From: Rahnella variigena
Lineage (GTDB): Bacteria; Pseudomonadota; Gammaproteobacteria; Enterobacterales; Enterobacteriaceae
Length of the DNA stretch: 64,000 nt
Assembly (NCBI RefSeq): GCF_003610915.1
Contig: NZ_NSDJ01000002.1
Coordinates: 62,001-126,000, forward strand
Direction: 5' to 3'
Each line of letters begins with the position of its first letter. Position 1 is the stretch's first letter. A program made the position numbers and the translations under genes. The notes below the pieces were generated by a model. The model was not told the DNA's origin. It did no database searches and saw only the letters and a list, made by a program, of their open reading frames with translations. Below are positions 35,222-43,872 of this stretch, one piece after another.

Positions 35222-36280
35222 CTATGCGAGATTTTTCTTGAAGAAAGGAGCCAGCTTACTCGCTGCAACCGTTGCACCCTGACCATCATAGAGGTCCATA
35301 TGGGTGGCACCCGGAATGATATGCAGCGTTTTTTGAACAGAGGCCGCAGTGTTGTGTAATTCCTGGCTGTGCCAGAGCGATCCTGCTTTACTACCGGCTA
35401 CAATCAGAAGTGGTTGTGTTAAATAGACATCCGCCCCTTCAAATCCGGTGAAAGACGCCAGCGTACTGATACTTGTCATCAGCATTTGATTGGTAGAAGT
35501 CGGATATTTTCCGCGTTCGGTCAGATAGTAGTCCGCAGCTTCCTGAAGATCTTTGGGGGCACTGGTATCACCCAATTTGGGCACATAGTTGACATAAACC
35601 GGTGCGCCGCCTGCTGCTTCGACTGTGCGCTGTTTAGCAACCGCATCCAGAGTTGGAATGAGTTCAGATTCTGATGTTGTTCCTTCCCAGCCTTTACGGG
35701 TCGCTGCTCCAACATCTACGGCACTGACCGTTGCCAGCGCTTTGATTCGGCGTTCCGTCATCGACGCTTTAACCGTGATACCACTGCCTGCACAAACGCC
35801 TAATGCGCCGATTCGATTATTATCGACATAAGGCAGAGTCGTCAGGTAATCGACTGCGCTATAGAAATCGACGACTCGCTTCATGGGGTCATCAACAAAA
35901 CGCGGTAATCCGCCACTAGCCCCCTGATGGGAGGCATCAAACGCCAGGGTGACAAATCCTTCTTTAGCCAGTTTGAGGGCATAAAGTCCAGCTGTCTGTT
36001 CCTTAACGCCACCACCAGGGTGGACAACGACAATAGCAGCGTATTGACGGTTTTCGCTGAAATCCGGGGGGACGTAGATATTTCCGGACATCATTATCTC
36101 ATTGTTCCGGAACAGAACGCTGGTGACTGTGATGCCATCTACGTGTGTAGTGGTGCCAGATGTATTAGGTGTAGGTGAGAGCATGGCTGAGGCATGACCC
36201 GCCATCAGTAATCCTGCTGAGGCCACTGAACTCGTCAGGATAAAATTACGGCGACTTAACCCACCTGTTTTTTTACTCAT
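35222..36280 (-). CDS. Tat-exported alpha/beta hydrolase (dienelactone-hydrolase-like)
   Basis: A 352-residue protein with a twin-arginine signal (GGLSRRNFILTSSVASAGLLMAGHASA). The hydrolase domain has oxyanion segment VVHPGGGVKEQTAG, nucleophile elbow GALGVCAGSG (Cys instead of the usual Ser), and His in PGATHMDLYDGQG. Cys nucleophiles occur in dienelactone hydrolases and some unknown relatives. First gene of the pair with the old yellow enzyme. The substrate is not known. Export to the periplasm contrasts with its cytoplasmic partner gene. Confidence 0.85.
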   Translation of the reverse strand: MSKKTGGLSRRNFILTSSVASAGLLMAGHASAMLSPTPNTSGTTTHVDGITVTSVLFRNNEIMMSGNIYVPPDFSENRQYAAIVVVHPGGGVKEQTAGLYALKLAKEGFVTLAFDASHQGASGGLPRFVDDPMKRVVDFYSAVDYLTTLPYVDNNRIGALGVCAGSGITVKASMTERRIKALATVSAVDVGAATRKGWEGTTSESELIPTLDAVAKQRTVEAAGGAPVYVNYVPKLGDTSAPKDLQEAADYYLTERGKYPTSTNQMLMTSISTLASFTGFEGADVYLTQPLLIVAGSKAGSLWHSQELHNTAASVQKTLHIIPGATHMDLYDGQGATVAASKLAPFFKKNLA

Positions 36281-36472
36281 TGCAAGACTCCTTCATATAC
36301 ATGATGGCGGCCCTGGCCGCTGAAAGAACATGGATTGTTTCAGCGGCCATCTTAATCTCTTTAGTATTGAGAAATTAGATGCTTAATTTCGCATGGGCTT
36401 AGAAGGAGGTTTTATTAATAGGGTTATAAGTCACTGAGTTCGACATGAAACAGGACAAACAGCGCTCAAAGG

Positions 36473-37363
36473 TTATGGGGCACGGAGTGCTTTGAGCACA
36501 AGTGCAAATGCCGGAGAATGTTGTAGACGGCTGGGGTAGTAAAGATGATAGGGGGGACGCGGTGGACACCAGTCTGTCAGCACCTGGACTAACATCCCGT
36601 TTTCAAGATAATTCTCCACGATATCTAGCGGCAGATAAGCAAGTCCCAGTCCATCAAGGGCGGCCTGCCTCATCATATTTATCGTGCTGAAAGTCGCTCG
36701 TCCATCAATACGGACCTTAATTTCCGTCTCATCCTTGCGAAACTCCCAGGTATAGAATCCGCCATGAGTGGGCAGGCGTAATCTGATACAGCTATGATCG
36801 TTTAAATCACGAGGCGTTCCCGGATAGGACTTCCCCATGAAATAAGAGGGCGCACCGACCACTGCAAAACGAAAGTCCCTGGCAAGTGGCAGGGAAACCA
36901 TATCCTTATCGACCTGTTCGCCCAACCGAACGCCAGCATCATAACGCTCAGCGACAATATCTTTGAGTCCGTACTCGCTGATAATTTCAATGTTGATATC
37001 GGGATACTCAAGCATCAGCGGGGCGAGTTTAGGCCAGAGAATTGTATCGGCTGCATGTTCAACGGCAGTAATACGCACAGTACCGGCTGGTTTTTCTCTC
37101 AACCCGCTGAGTGCGGCGATCTCACTTTCAATTTCGTCAAAATGTGGTCCTATACGGGAAAGTAGCCGCTCGCCAGCTTCTGTCACAGAAACGCTACGCG
37201 TGGTACGGGTAAGAAGGCGAAGGCCAAGATCTGCTTCAAGAGTCCTTACCGTGTAGCTCAGTGCCGACTGCGAGACACCTAACTGAGCGGCCGCTTTTGT
37301 GAAACTTTTTTCACGGGCAACTGCGATAAAAGCTTGATAATCGTTCACATTTTTACGGCGCAT
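36473..37363 (-). CDS. LysR-family transcriptional regulator
   Basis: A 296-residue regulator; helix-turn-helix DYQAFIAVAREKSFTKAAAQLGVSQSALSYTVRTLEADLGLRLLTRTTRSVSVTEAGERLL is at residues ~7-67, followed by a LysR substrate-binding domain (VRLGEQVDKDMVSLPLARDFRFAVVGAPSYF). It lies 192 bases upstream of, and on the same strand as, the hydrolase/old-yellow-enzyme pair, which are its likely targets. The 260-base stretch above it (37364-37624) has no gene. Confidence 0.9.
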   Translation of the reverse strand: MRRKNVNDYQAFIAVAREKSFTKAAAQLGVSQSALSYTVRTLEADLGLRLLTRTTRSVSVTEAGERLLSRIGPHFDEIESEIAALSGLREKPAGTVRITAVEHAADTILWPKLAPLMLEYPDINIEIISEYGLKDIVAERYDAGVRLGEQVDKDMVSLPLARDFRFAVVGAPSYFMGKSYPGTPRDLNDHSCIRLRLPTHGGFYTWEFRKDETEIKVRIDGRATFSTINMMRQAALDGLGLAYLPLDIVENYLENGMLVQVLTDWCPPRPPYHLYYPSRLQHSPAFALVLKALRAP

Positions 37364-37624
37364 TTATTGACCAGGTTTTTTGGATTAATATTTCTTACTT
37401 ATAAAATAATTCCTGGCGTGGAGGTTTGTCTATTGGTAACGAGCCAACGTTCCACATCCACGACAAGTATCCATTAGCACTCACTCATGCTCAATTGAAC
37501 CAAGGCTTACCAACTTCCGCTTTTGGCACACAGCATACAAGTATCTGGCGCTGAAGGTCTGCTGAGAGCGATCAGCGGACATTAACGATTCGTGGGCCAT
37601 CATGTTGACTAAATCTGGTTAGCA

Positions 37625-38197
37625 CTAATTCAATAATTTTGACATCAGCTCAAAAAACATTGGCAGGTCATGGCTGATCGAGAAGGACGCATTTATGGCT
37701 TTACGTGCGATTAAACCGTCAATAAAGGCAAAAAGTATAATCGTGATTTCCTCCAGGTTAATGTTCCGGCGAAACTCTCCCGCCGCAATACCTTCTGTGA
37801 TAATCCCTGCAATACTTTTCCGCATGATGATATCACTGGATATATACGTTTTTTGCAATTCAGGGTTCCGTGCAGATTCCGCAATGATTTCAACCCACAG
37901 TCGATGCGTGACTGGGTAACCTACATCGCTTATGCATGAAGTAACCTGCGTACAAAGGCGGTCGAAATAAGTACCGCCAGATGGAGTGTTATGGCCTATC
38001 AACGCTGAATTCTGCTCCTCAAGAACGATTGCCTTGATGAGGTCATCTTTGCTCTTGAAATACGTGTACATTGCTCCCTGGCTGATCCCAGCCCGGATGG
38101 AAATTTCACGCACGCTTGTCGCACTAAAGCCTTTTTCTGCAAAGCAGGCTGCAGCAGCGGTAATCAGCTTATGGTAGGTTTCAGTTTTCTTTAACAT
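37625..38197 (-). CDS. TetR-family transcriptional regulator
   Basis: A 190-residue repressor starting at ATG 38197 (the TTG 38227 adds ten non-homologous residues). Helix-turn-helix ACFAEKGFSATSVREISIRAGISQGAMYTYFKSKDDLIKAIV is at residues ~12-53; the C-terminal ligand domain is unassigned. It is 95 bases downstream of the arginase-family gene on the same strand. The 11-bp-arm palindrome at 39211-39236 upstream of that gene is a good candidate for its operator. Confidence 0.88.
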   Translation of the reverse strand: MLKKTETYHKLITAAAACFAEKGFSATSVREISIRAGISQGAMYTYFKSKDDLIKAIVLEEQNSALIGHNTPSGGTYFDRLCTQVTSCISDVGYPVTHRLWVEIIAESARNPELQKTYISSDIIMRKSIAGIITEGIAAGEFRRNINLEEITIILFAFIDGLIARKAINASFSISHDLPMFFELMSKLLN

Positions 38198-38292
38198 GTC
38201 GACTATTACGTTTAATCTGGTGCCCAACTTTAACGCTCTTTTATAATAGGAGCCAGGGTAGAACGCTGTAGCCTGGCTCCCTCAATCCGATG

Positions 38293-39156
38293 TTACTTTA
38301 TAAGCGGTAACGCACTGAGCATATTCTTGAGGTTCAGCATATCCCAGGGCAAATGTTCAGCGATCGTCAGGCCAACAGGTTGTGCTTTTGAGTTAGCCTG
38401 AGCTATCAGGTTGAGTACATTTTCAATAGTCAGTTTGCCTTCTGCCACGTCACCAAAGTCATGCTCTCCTCTGCCAGGCCTTGCGAAAAGAACAGAACGG
38501 AAAAGTGATGGATCGAGAACGTCCAGATCAATGTGTATCGCCAGATATTCAATATTTTCCTTTTTAATCCACTCAATAACGTCTTTCCCGTCGTCTTTGA
38601 TTTGTTCAGGACCGATAGTCGCAATGTTATGATGAGCAAGGTATTCCGCTTCATAAGTCAGTGGATCGTGGATACCGGCAATCATTATTTTTGAGGGATT
38701 GAGTCTGGTGGCCACATGAGCAAGCAAGTCTTTATCACCTGTTCCAATCAGTGCTCCCAGAACATGAGCATGGGCGTTTGGATATTGTTTTGCAGTCTGT
38801 ACGTCGGGATGGGAGTCAATCCAGAGCACACCGAGTCTATCACCGTATTTATTGAGCAGATGTGAAAAAGGTGCCAGTGATACCAGGCAATCGCCGCCAA
38901 ATACGACAATTGAATCGGGATCATGTTTCTCAATCAGAGCGGCTGCATCCTTGAGTTGCCTGATAATTTGAGGTTTAGCGTTAATGCCGTCCACCTCAAC
39001 CAATGGCTCCGTTGTGGGCTCATCGACCGGAACAGACTCAACAGGACCATCCGATTCGGGTGAAAGATACGAGAGAAGAAGCGAGCCAAGATGATAGGGG
39101 GGATTATTGCCACCTTGCCATTGAGGAAATAATAATCTGAGTGTTTTACTGGTCAT
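38293..39156 (-). CDS. Arginase/agmatinase-superfamily protein with altered metal motif
   Basis: ATG 39156 (AGG ribosome site) gives 287 residues; TTG 39180 is an alternative. Superfamily metal motifs: VVFGGDC (normally GGDH, so the first His ligand is replaced by Cys), IDSHPD (DAHxD form) and HIDLDVLDP (DxDxxDP). The Asp ligands and His of the second motif are intact. Arginase-like proteins with GGDC exist, but their substrates are not known to me, so ureohydrolase activity is uncertain. A likely TetR operator lies 55-80 bases upstream, and the TetR gene follows. Confidence 0.82.
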   Translation of the reverse strand: MTSKTLRLLFPQWQGGNNPPYHLGSLLLSYLSPESDGPVESVPVDEPTTEPLVEVDGINAKPQIIRQLKDAAALIEKHDPDSIVVFGGDCLVSLAPFSHLLNKYGDRLGVLWIDSHPDVQTAKQYPNAHAHVLGALIGTGDKDLLAHVATRLNPSKIMIAGIHDPLTYEAEYLAHHNIATIGPEQIKDDGKDVIEWIKKENIEYLAIHIDLDVLDPSLFRSVLFARPGRGEHDFGDVAEGKLTIENVLNLIAQANSKAQPVGLTIAEHLPWDMLNLKNMLSALPLIK

Positions 39157-39210
39157 AATTTGCCTGTCTTGTTTGAGCAATGGATTGATTTGTGTGAAAT
39201 TACCACTATA

Positions 39211-39236
39211 AAAATGAATGATCGTTCATTCATTTT
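39211..39236. promoter_or_regulatory. Perfect inverted repeat, probable TetR operator
   Basis: Arms AAAATGAATGA and TCATTCATTTT (11 bp each) flank the spacer TCGT. It lies 55 bases upstream of the arginase-family start. Such TGAAxxTTCA-like palindromes are typical TetR targets, and a TetR gene is the next gene in the transcript. Confidence 0.75.
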
Positions 39237-39319
39237 ACGTAATCATTGCTTTTCCGCAAGCAGCGCGGCACGTTCAGCTAATGCCGCAAAGTGAGAGCCT
39301 TTTTACCGAACACAAAAAT

Positions 39320-39634
39320 CATCAGGGGCAGGAGCTGTCGGGCAGCGTGCGCATTACCCTTCAACCTTTGTTTGAAAATCAGGAAATTTTGCGGCGTTTA
39401 CTTAAGCATTTGCGAGATTATCCGCACCTGAATATCGAATGGCTGCCGACCGGGTGTCCCGGAGTCTTTACGTGACCTGCAATTTAATTACCCGCTCAGC
39501 GCGCTGAATAACAGTAACTCCGGACGGGCCTGGCCCTGGCAATTTTCCGCCCCCATCAGCCTCTGCTACCCGCCCGCGTACGGCTGGTGTTTGACTGGCT
39601 GACGCAGATCCTCAAAGAGCTGTTCAGCGAATAG
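39320..39634 (+). pseudogene. Degenerate LysR-family remnant
   Basis: The piece ELSGSVRITLQPLFENQEILR then HLRDYPHLNIEW (from about 39330 to 39450) looks like the start of a LysR effector domain. After a frame change and loss of most of that domain, LRTGLALAIFRPHQPLLPAR then VRLVFDWLTQILKELFSE ends at the stop 39632-39634, the normal LysR tail. The DNA-binding domain is missing. This is a decayed gene of the plus strand. Confidence 0.7.
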
Positions 39635-39654
39635 CGGCGTTATTAAGGAAATAA

Positions 39655-39686
39655 AAAAGCGCCATGTTTGCACATGACGCTGTTGT
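39655..39686 (-). terminator. Terminator of the heme-type TonB receptor
   Basis: Read on the minus strand: AGCGTCATGT, loop gcaa, ACATGGCGCT (one mismatch), followed by TTTTTTAT, about 30 bases past the receptor stop. Confidence 0.8.
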
Positions 39687-39715
39687 GATTAAACGGCTGT
39701 GTTTACCGTCTGATG

Positions 39716-42136
39716 TTAGAAATCAACATTGACGCCCAGCTGGAAGCTGCGACCTGGCATCACGGCCAGTGCCTTGTTGTATTCATCCTGATTAGTGGTA
39801 TCAGTCAGAGTACGGCTGCTCAGGTAATCCCAGTATTTGCGGTCGGTGATGTTGTAAACACCACCGCTGAGTTTCACGTTCTTCGCGACTTTCCAGTACG
39901 CCGTTGCATCAACCATACCGTAGCCCGGTACGTTCATGTATTCGGTGGTGGAACCCGTGATTGGCGTACCGGCGTTGGTGTAGCTCTGACGGTTTGTCGC
40001 TTCGGCTTTTTTACCTTTGACGAAAGTCGCGGTCAGCGCAGTACCGTACACGCCGGATGGATCATCCCACGCCACGCCAGCGACAAATTTCATTGGCGGC
40101 ACGCTGTCGAGATCCACATACTTGTCGCCATCGTAGCTGGATTTCGATTCACCTTTGGCATAACCCAGTGCGAAGGTGGTGCTCAGACCGTCAACGCTGC
40201 TGAACCAGGTACCGTAGTTAATTTTGGTGCTCAGATCGCCACCATAGATAAACGCTTCATCGCGGTTTTCGGCCTGATAAATCGTATAAATATTGGAGGG
40301 CACATTGGTGAACATGCCCGGGTTGGCAGCACGGCTGTAGCGGGTGTTGGCAATAAAGTTTTTGTAGGTGTTGTAGAAAACGGAAGTCTTGAAGGTTACA
40401 CCTTCAGTCGCTTCACCTTTCATACCCCATTCGAAGTTATTGCTGGTCTCGGTTTTCAAATCCGTGTTGCCGATCAGCGCGTATTGCTGAGAACCGGCAT
40501 AAGAAGAACCGAGGTTCCAGGAACCGTAAAGCTGGCTGGCATCCGGGAATTGCGCACCACGACGATATTGCAGGTAAGTCATCAGCTTAGGCGTGATGTC
40601 ATAGGTGAACGCCAGGGACGGCAGAAATTGCGTATCGGAATTGGCTTTGCCATATAGGGTAGAAACCTGGCCTTCAGAGACGGTGCTGTTGGACAAGTCA
40701 GACAGATCTTTCGCTTTGGTGTTCTGATACGCCACACGCACAGCAGGCACGATGGAGAAGTCATGGCCATCAAGGTCAAACTTCATGGTGTCCTGCAGGA
40801 AGCCGCCGAGAATATAAGAACGGCTGTTCGCTTCCGGCTGCATGATAGTGGTGTAAACGCTTTGCTCCGGGCTTTCACGGAACGGACGTTCAGTGTTGGA
40901 CATACGACCGTTGATACCGGCGCTCAGCTCATGACGACCCAGCGTTTTCAGCCAGCTGGTTTCCCCGCCGAAAGTGTTGACGTCATAGTTGGAATAGACG
41001 TTCATCATCTGCTTACTGGCGTTCGGCATGTAGGTATTGTCGTGCGCCTGCGTGTACTGGTAATACACTTTCGAAACAATAGCATCGACGTAATCGTTGA
41101 ACGGTGTCCATTCGTCTTTCAGCGTCGCGCCCCAGCGGCGGGTGTTACTTTGCTGCTGTGCGGTGCCGAGAATGGCGCTGCCTGAGCTGTTCCACGCATC
41201 GTAATGGGTATGGTTTACTTTTTCGTAATAATCGAGCGTACCGGTGACTTTATGTTCGTCATTTGGCTGCCAGATAACGGATGTCATGACTGCGTCGGAG
41301 TGCCAGTTAGCCGGATACGCATCGTGCGTTCCGCTGTTATTGCTGGTTTCCTGGCCGTCGCGGCGGCTGATGGCGATCAGACCACGCAGGGTTTCATCAC
41401 CTGCGGCGGCGGTGATGCCGTTGTGCCAGGAGCGGTCGGAAGAATCATAATCAGACTGGTAACCGAAATAGGTTTCCTTGCCCGGACGCAGATAATCATC
41501 GGCAGATTTTGGCAGGAAGGAAACGGCACCGCCGATTGAGGTGTTGGCGCGATCAGCGGAGGTGGCGCCGGATTCGATATCTACCTGGCCGTAAATGTAA
41601 GGATCGATGTAATCACGGCCAATACCGGAGGTGCCCAGACCCGCGCGGCTTGCGTAGCTGCGGCCGGTGGCGCTTGGCTGTGGAATGCCGTCGACATCGA
41701 TGCCGACGCGGTTGCTTTCCAGACCACGGATGTTATAGCCGGTATAACCGTTACGGTCGAAGCCGCTTTTGCCGTTGCCGGAACCGCCGCTGGAGCCGGT
41801 TGCGGTGATCAGGGGCTCATAACGCATGATAGTGCCGAAATCATTGCCGCCTTTTTGCTGCATTTCTGCTGCGGTGATAGTGGTTTTCGAGCCCGGTTTT
41901 TTATCCGGTATCGTTTCGGTAACCGTCATCACTTCTTCATTGTTCTGCGCCAGATCCTGCGCAGTACGCACCACCGGTTTTTTCCTGATGGCTTCAGAAG
42001 CTGGCGTTTTATTGGCTGCCAGATCGGTGGTGTCTTTAACCGCTTGTGCTGCATTTACGTTAAAGGTGGTGGTGAGAATCGTCCCCATGAAAATGACGTT
42101 TTTCACCAAACCCTGCTGTGTAAAGGATTTGAACAT
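39716..42136 (-). CDS. TonB-dependent heme/hemoglobin-type receptor
   Basis: An 806-residue outer-membrane receptor. Signal peptide ends near NVNAAQA. A TonB-box-like MTVTET follows at ~70. Plug: NDFGTIMRYEPLITATG, GYNIRGLESNRVGIDVDGIPQP and VDIESGATSADRANTSIGGAVSFLPKSADDYL, which places it in the hemoglobin/heme/transferrin receptor group (HemR/HasR-like) rather than siderophore receptors. The barrel ends QLGVNVDF. It is monocistronic with Fur-like sites upstream. No hemophore or heme ABC genes are adjacent; chuWXY for heme breakdown is 8 kb away. Confidence 0.87.
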   Translation of the reverse strand: MFKSFTQQGLVKNVIFMGTILTTTFNVNAAQAVKDTTDLAANKTPASEAIRKKPVVRTAQDLAQNNEEVMTVTETIPDKKPGSKTTITAAEMQQKGGNDFGTIMRYEPLITATGSSGGSGNGKSGFDRNGYTGYNIRGLESNRVGIDVDGIPQPSATGRSYASRAGLGTSGIGRDYIDPYIYGQVDIESGATSADRANTSIGGAVSFLPKSADDYLRPGKETYFGYQSDYDSSDRSWHNGITAAAGDETLRGLIAISRRDGQETSNNSGTHDAYPANWHSDAVMTSVIWQPNDEHKVTGTLDYYEKVNHTHYDAWNSSGSAILGTAQQQSNTRRWGATLKDEWTPFNDYVDAIVSKVYYQYTQAHDNTYMPNASKQMMNVYSNYDVNTFGGETSWLKTLGRHELSAGINGRMSNTERPFRESPEQSVYTTIMQPEANSRSYILGGFLQDTMKFDLDGHDFSIVPAVRVAYQNTKAKDLSDLSNSTVSEGQVSTLYGKANSDTQFLPSLAFTYDITPKLMTYLQYRRGAQFPDASQLYGSWNLGSSYAGSQQYALIGNTDLKTETSNNFEWGMKGEATEGVTFKTSVFYNTYKNFIANTRYSRAANPGMFTNVPSNIYTIYQAENRDEAFIYGGDLSTKINYGTWFSSVDGLSTTFALGYAKGESKSSYDGDKYVDLDSVPPMKFVAGVAWDDPSGVYGTALTATFVKGKKAEATNRQSYTNAGTPITGSTTEYMNVPGYGMVDATAYWKVAKNVKLSGGVYNITDRKYWDYLSSRTLTDTTNQDEYNKALAVMPGRSFQLGVNVDF

Positions 42137-42298
42137 TTGTTTTTAGCCCTGCACTATTTTTTAAAAGTTCTGCTCGCATTTACTGCCTTTCGACAAATCA
42201 GACGCGCTGGTCATCTGCTTTCAATTCTTCCGTAAAAAGCCCTTGTCCTTATAAAATATGGGTTTATTTGACGTCCTTACCCACTTCGGCTTGGTGCG

Positions 42299-42329
42299 AA
42301 TGATAATGATACTGAGAATTGTTATCAAC
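42299..42329 (-). promoter_or_regulatory. Fur-box cluster upstream of the heme-type receptor
   Basis: AATGATAATGATACT and TGAGAATTGTTATCA overlap-tile at 42299-42329, matching the GATAAT-hexamer array of Fur sites, 165-195 bases upstream of the receptor start. The region 42137-42504 contains no gene. The same sites could also act on the rightward yqjH-like gene. Confidence 0.75.
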
Positions 42330-42463
42330 AAATTGATAAATAAAAATGGGCTTCTTAACGAAATCTTTGCAATGTGTGGCTCAGAATGAACTACCGCGAG
42401 ATCAAAAGTGCGGGGGATGATGCCTGTGTCCTTACGTTTTTCAGGGTTGCGGAAAATATTCCT

Positions 42464-42475
42464 AAGATATATCTT
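42464..42475. promoter_or_regulatory. Palindrome AAGATATATCTT ahead of yqjH-like gene
   Basis: A perfect 12-bp palindrome 33 bases before the yqjH-like ATG. Position and AT-rich form suit a PadR-family operator, and a PadR-type regulator (YqjI-like) is encoded directly downstream. Confidence 0.55.
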
Positions 42476-42507
42476 TCGTTCAACCTTACTTAAAAAGAGA
42501 AAACGTG

Positions 42508-43320
42508 ATGACTCAACATCGCAACGAAACCCCTGCCGTAAACTTGCCTGTCCGCGTCAAAAACGACCTGGTTTTCCGTCATATCACCGTCAAAAGCAGC
42601 GAAAACGTGGCTGGCTGTTTTCAGCGTATCGTGTTGAACGGCGACGATCTGAAAGGTTTTAACTCGCGTGGTTTTGATGACCACATCAAACTGTTTTTCC
42701 CGGCAAATCCCGGTGATGTGATCACGCCGCCGACCGCGACCGACGAAGGCATTGTCTGGGGCGAAGGGCCGCGTCCGCTTAACCGCGAATACACGCCGCT
42801 GCATTTCGATGCACAAGCCAACGAACTGACGCTGGATTTCTATCTTCACGATGGCGGTGTCGCCAGTGAATGGGCGGCTGGCGCGAAGCCGGGCGATAAA
42901 CTGATCATCGGCGGACCGCGCGGTTCACTGATTATCCCGACCACTTACGCATGGCAGTTGTATGTCTGCGATGAAACCGGTCTTCCGGCGGTGAAGCGCC
43001 GTTTGCGCGAGCTGAAACAGCCCGCGTCTGCCGCGAAAGTGACCGTGCTGGTCAAAGTGAAAGATGTCAGTTGCGTTAGCTACTTAGACGATGAAAAAGA
43101 GTTCGACATCGAATGGGTTGTCAGTGAAGAACAAAACGGTTATCAGGAAGATGACGCGGCAGTTAAAAAACTGAAAAGCATTTCTTTGCCGGAAAGTGAT
43201 TACTACATCTGGGCGACCGGCGAGGGGAAATTTGTTAAAGGGCTGAATGATTACTTCGTCGAAAATCGCGGACTGGACGCCAATCTGGTGCGTTGTGTCG
43301 CTTACTGGCACAACAAGTAA
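42508..43320 (+). CDS. yqjH: Siderophore-interacting protein / ferric-chelate reductase (YqjH/ViuB family)
   Basis: A 270-residue FAD- and NADPH-binding protein that reduces iron in siderophores in the cytoplasm. Seen: KGFNSRGFDDHIKLFFPA (FAD binding), REYTPLHFD (the RxYT motif), GGVASEWAAGAKPGDKLIIGGPRGS, and the C-terminal YYIWATGEGKFVKGLNDYF. ATG 42508 is preferred to GTG 42505. The next gene, a PadR regulator, begins just after its stop. Both a Fur cluster and a possible PadR operator lie upstream. Confidence 0.9.
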   Translation: MTQHRNETPAVNLPVRVKNDLVFRHITVKSSENVAGCFQRIVLNGDDLKGFNSRGFDDHIKLFFPANPGDVITPPTATDEGIVWGEGPRPLNREYTPLHFDAQANELTLDFYLHDGGVASEWAAGAKPGDKLIIGGPRGSLIIPTTYAWQLYVCDETGLPAVKRRLRELKQPASAAKVTVLVKVKDVSCVSYLDDEKEFDIEWVVSEEQNGYQEDDAAVKKLKSISLPESDYYIWATGEGKFVKGLNDYFVENRGLDANLVRCVAYWHNK

Positions 43321-43322
43321 CG

Positions 43323-43805
43323 ATGATGAATCATAAACACCGTCGCGAAAGGATGTTTGAAACGGGTGATATCCGTCTGCTGATGCTGCATTTTTTACAG
43401 CAACGTTCCGCTCACGGTTATGAACTGATCAAAGCCATCGAAGAACTCTCCAAAGGCGAATACACGCCGAGCGCCAGTATCATTTATCCGAACCTGACCT
43501 TCCTGGAAGAACAGGGTCTGGTAACGGCAAAACAGGAAGAGGGCGGCAAGAAACAATATTCGATTACGCCGGAAGGCACGCAGTCGCTGGCAGAGCAGGG
43601 TGATTTGCTCGGTTCAGTGACGGAAAAACTGCATTCACTGGCGATTTTATCGAATAACCGCAGTATTCCGGAAATGCAGCGGGCGATTAACAATATGCGC
43701 ATGGCGCTCAATTTGCGGCTGGCGAAAGGTCCGATCGGGCAGGAAACGCTGTATAAAATCACCGATGCGTTAGACCGCGCGACCAAAGAAATTGAGCGCA
43801 GCTAA
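43323..43805 (+). CDS. yqjI: PadR-family regulator, YqjI-like without the metal-rich N-terminus
   Basis: A 160-residue regulator starting at ATG 43323 or 43326 (a longer GTG start would read from inside yqjH). The PadR winged helix is ERMFETGDIRLLMLHFLQQRSAHGYELIKAIEELSKGEYTPSASIIYPNLTFLEEQGLV. C-terminal dimerisation helices include MQRAINNMRMALNLRL. E. coli YqjI has a long His/Cys-rich nickel-binding N-terminus, while here only MNHKHRRE remains. It sits downstream of yqjH in the same direction, whereas in E. coli the two are divergent. Confidence 0.88.
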   Translation: MMNHKHRRERMFETGDIRLLMLHFLQQRSAHGYELIKAIEELSKGEYTPSASIIYPNLTFLEEQGLVTAKQEEGGKKQYSITPEGTQSLAEQGDLLGSVTEKLHSLAILSNNRSIPEMQRAINNMRMALNLRLAKGPIGQETLYKITDALDRATKEIERS

Positions 43806-43822
43806 ACGGATTATCAAAAACT

Positions 43823-43848
43823 ATAAAGCCTCCGACCGGAGGCTTTAT
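43823..43848. terminator. Bidirectional hairpin between the padR-type gene and map
   Basis: A perfect 11-bp stem (ATAAAGCCTCC, loop gacc, GGAGGCTTTAT) between convergent genes. The T tracts are short (TTTAT on either strand), so termination may be moderate. Confidence 0.75.
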
Positions 43849-43872
43849 ACGTTCAGGAAATATCACGGAAAA

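Noticed and set aside
39713..40657. 314-residue plus-strand open frame opposite the heme-type receptor
   Set aside because: Shadow of the receptor gene, composition typical of an antisense frame, no domain or ribosome site.
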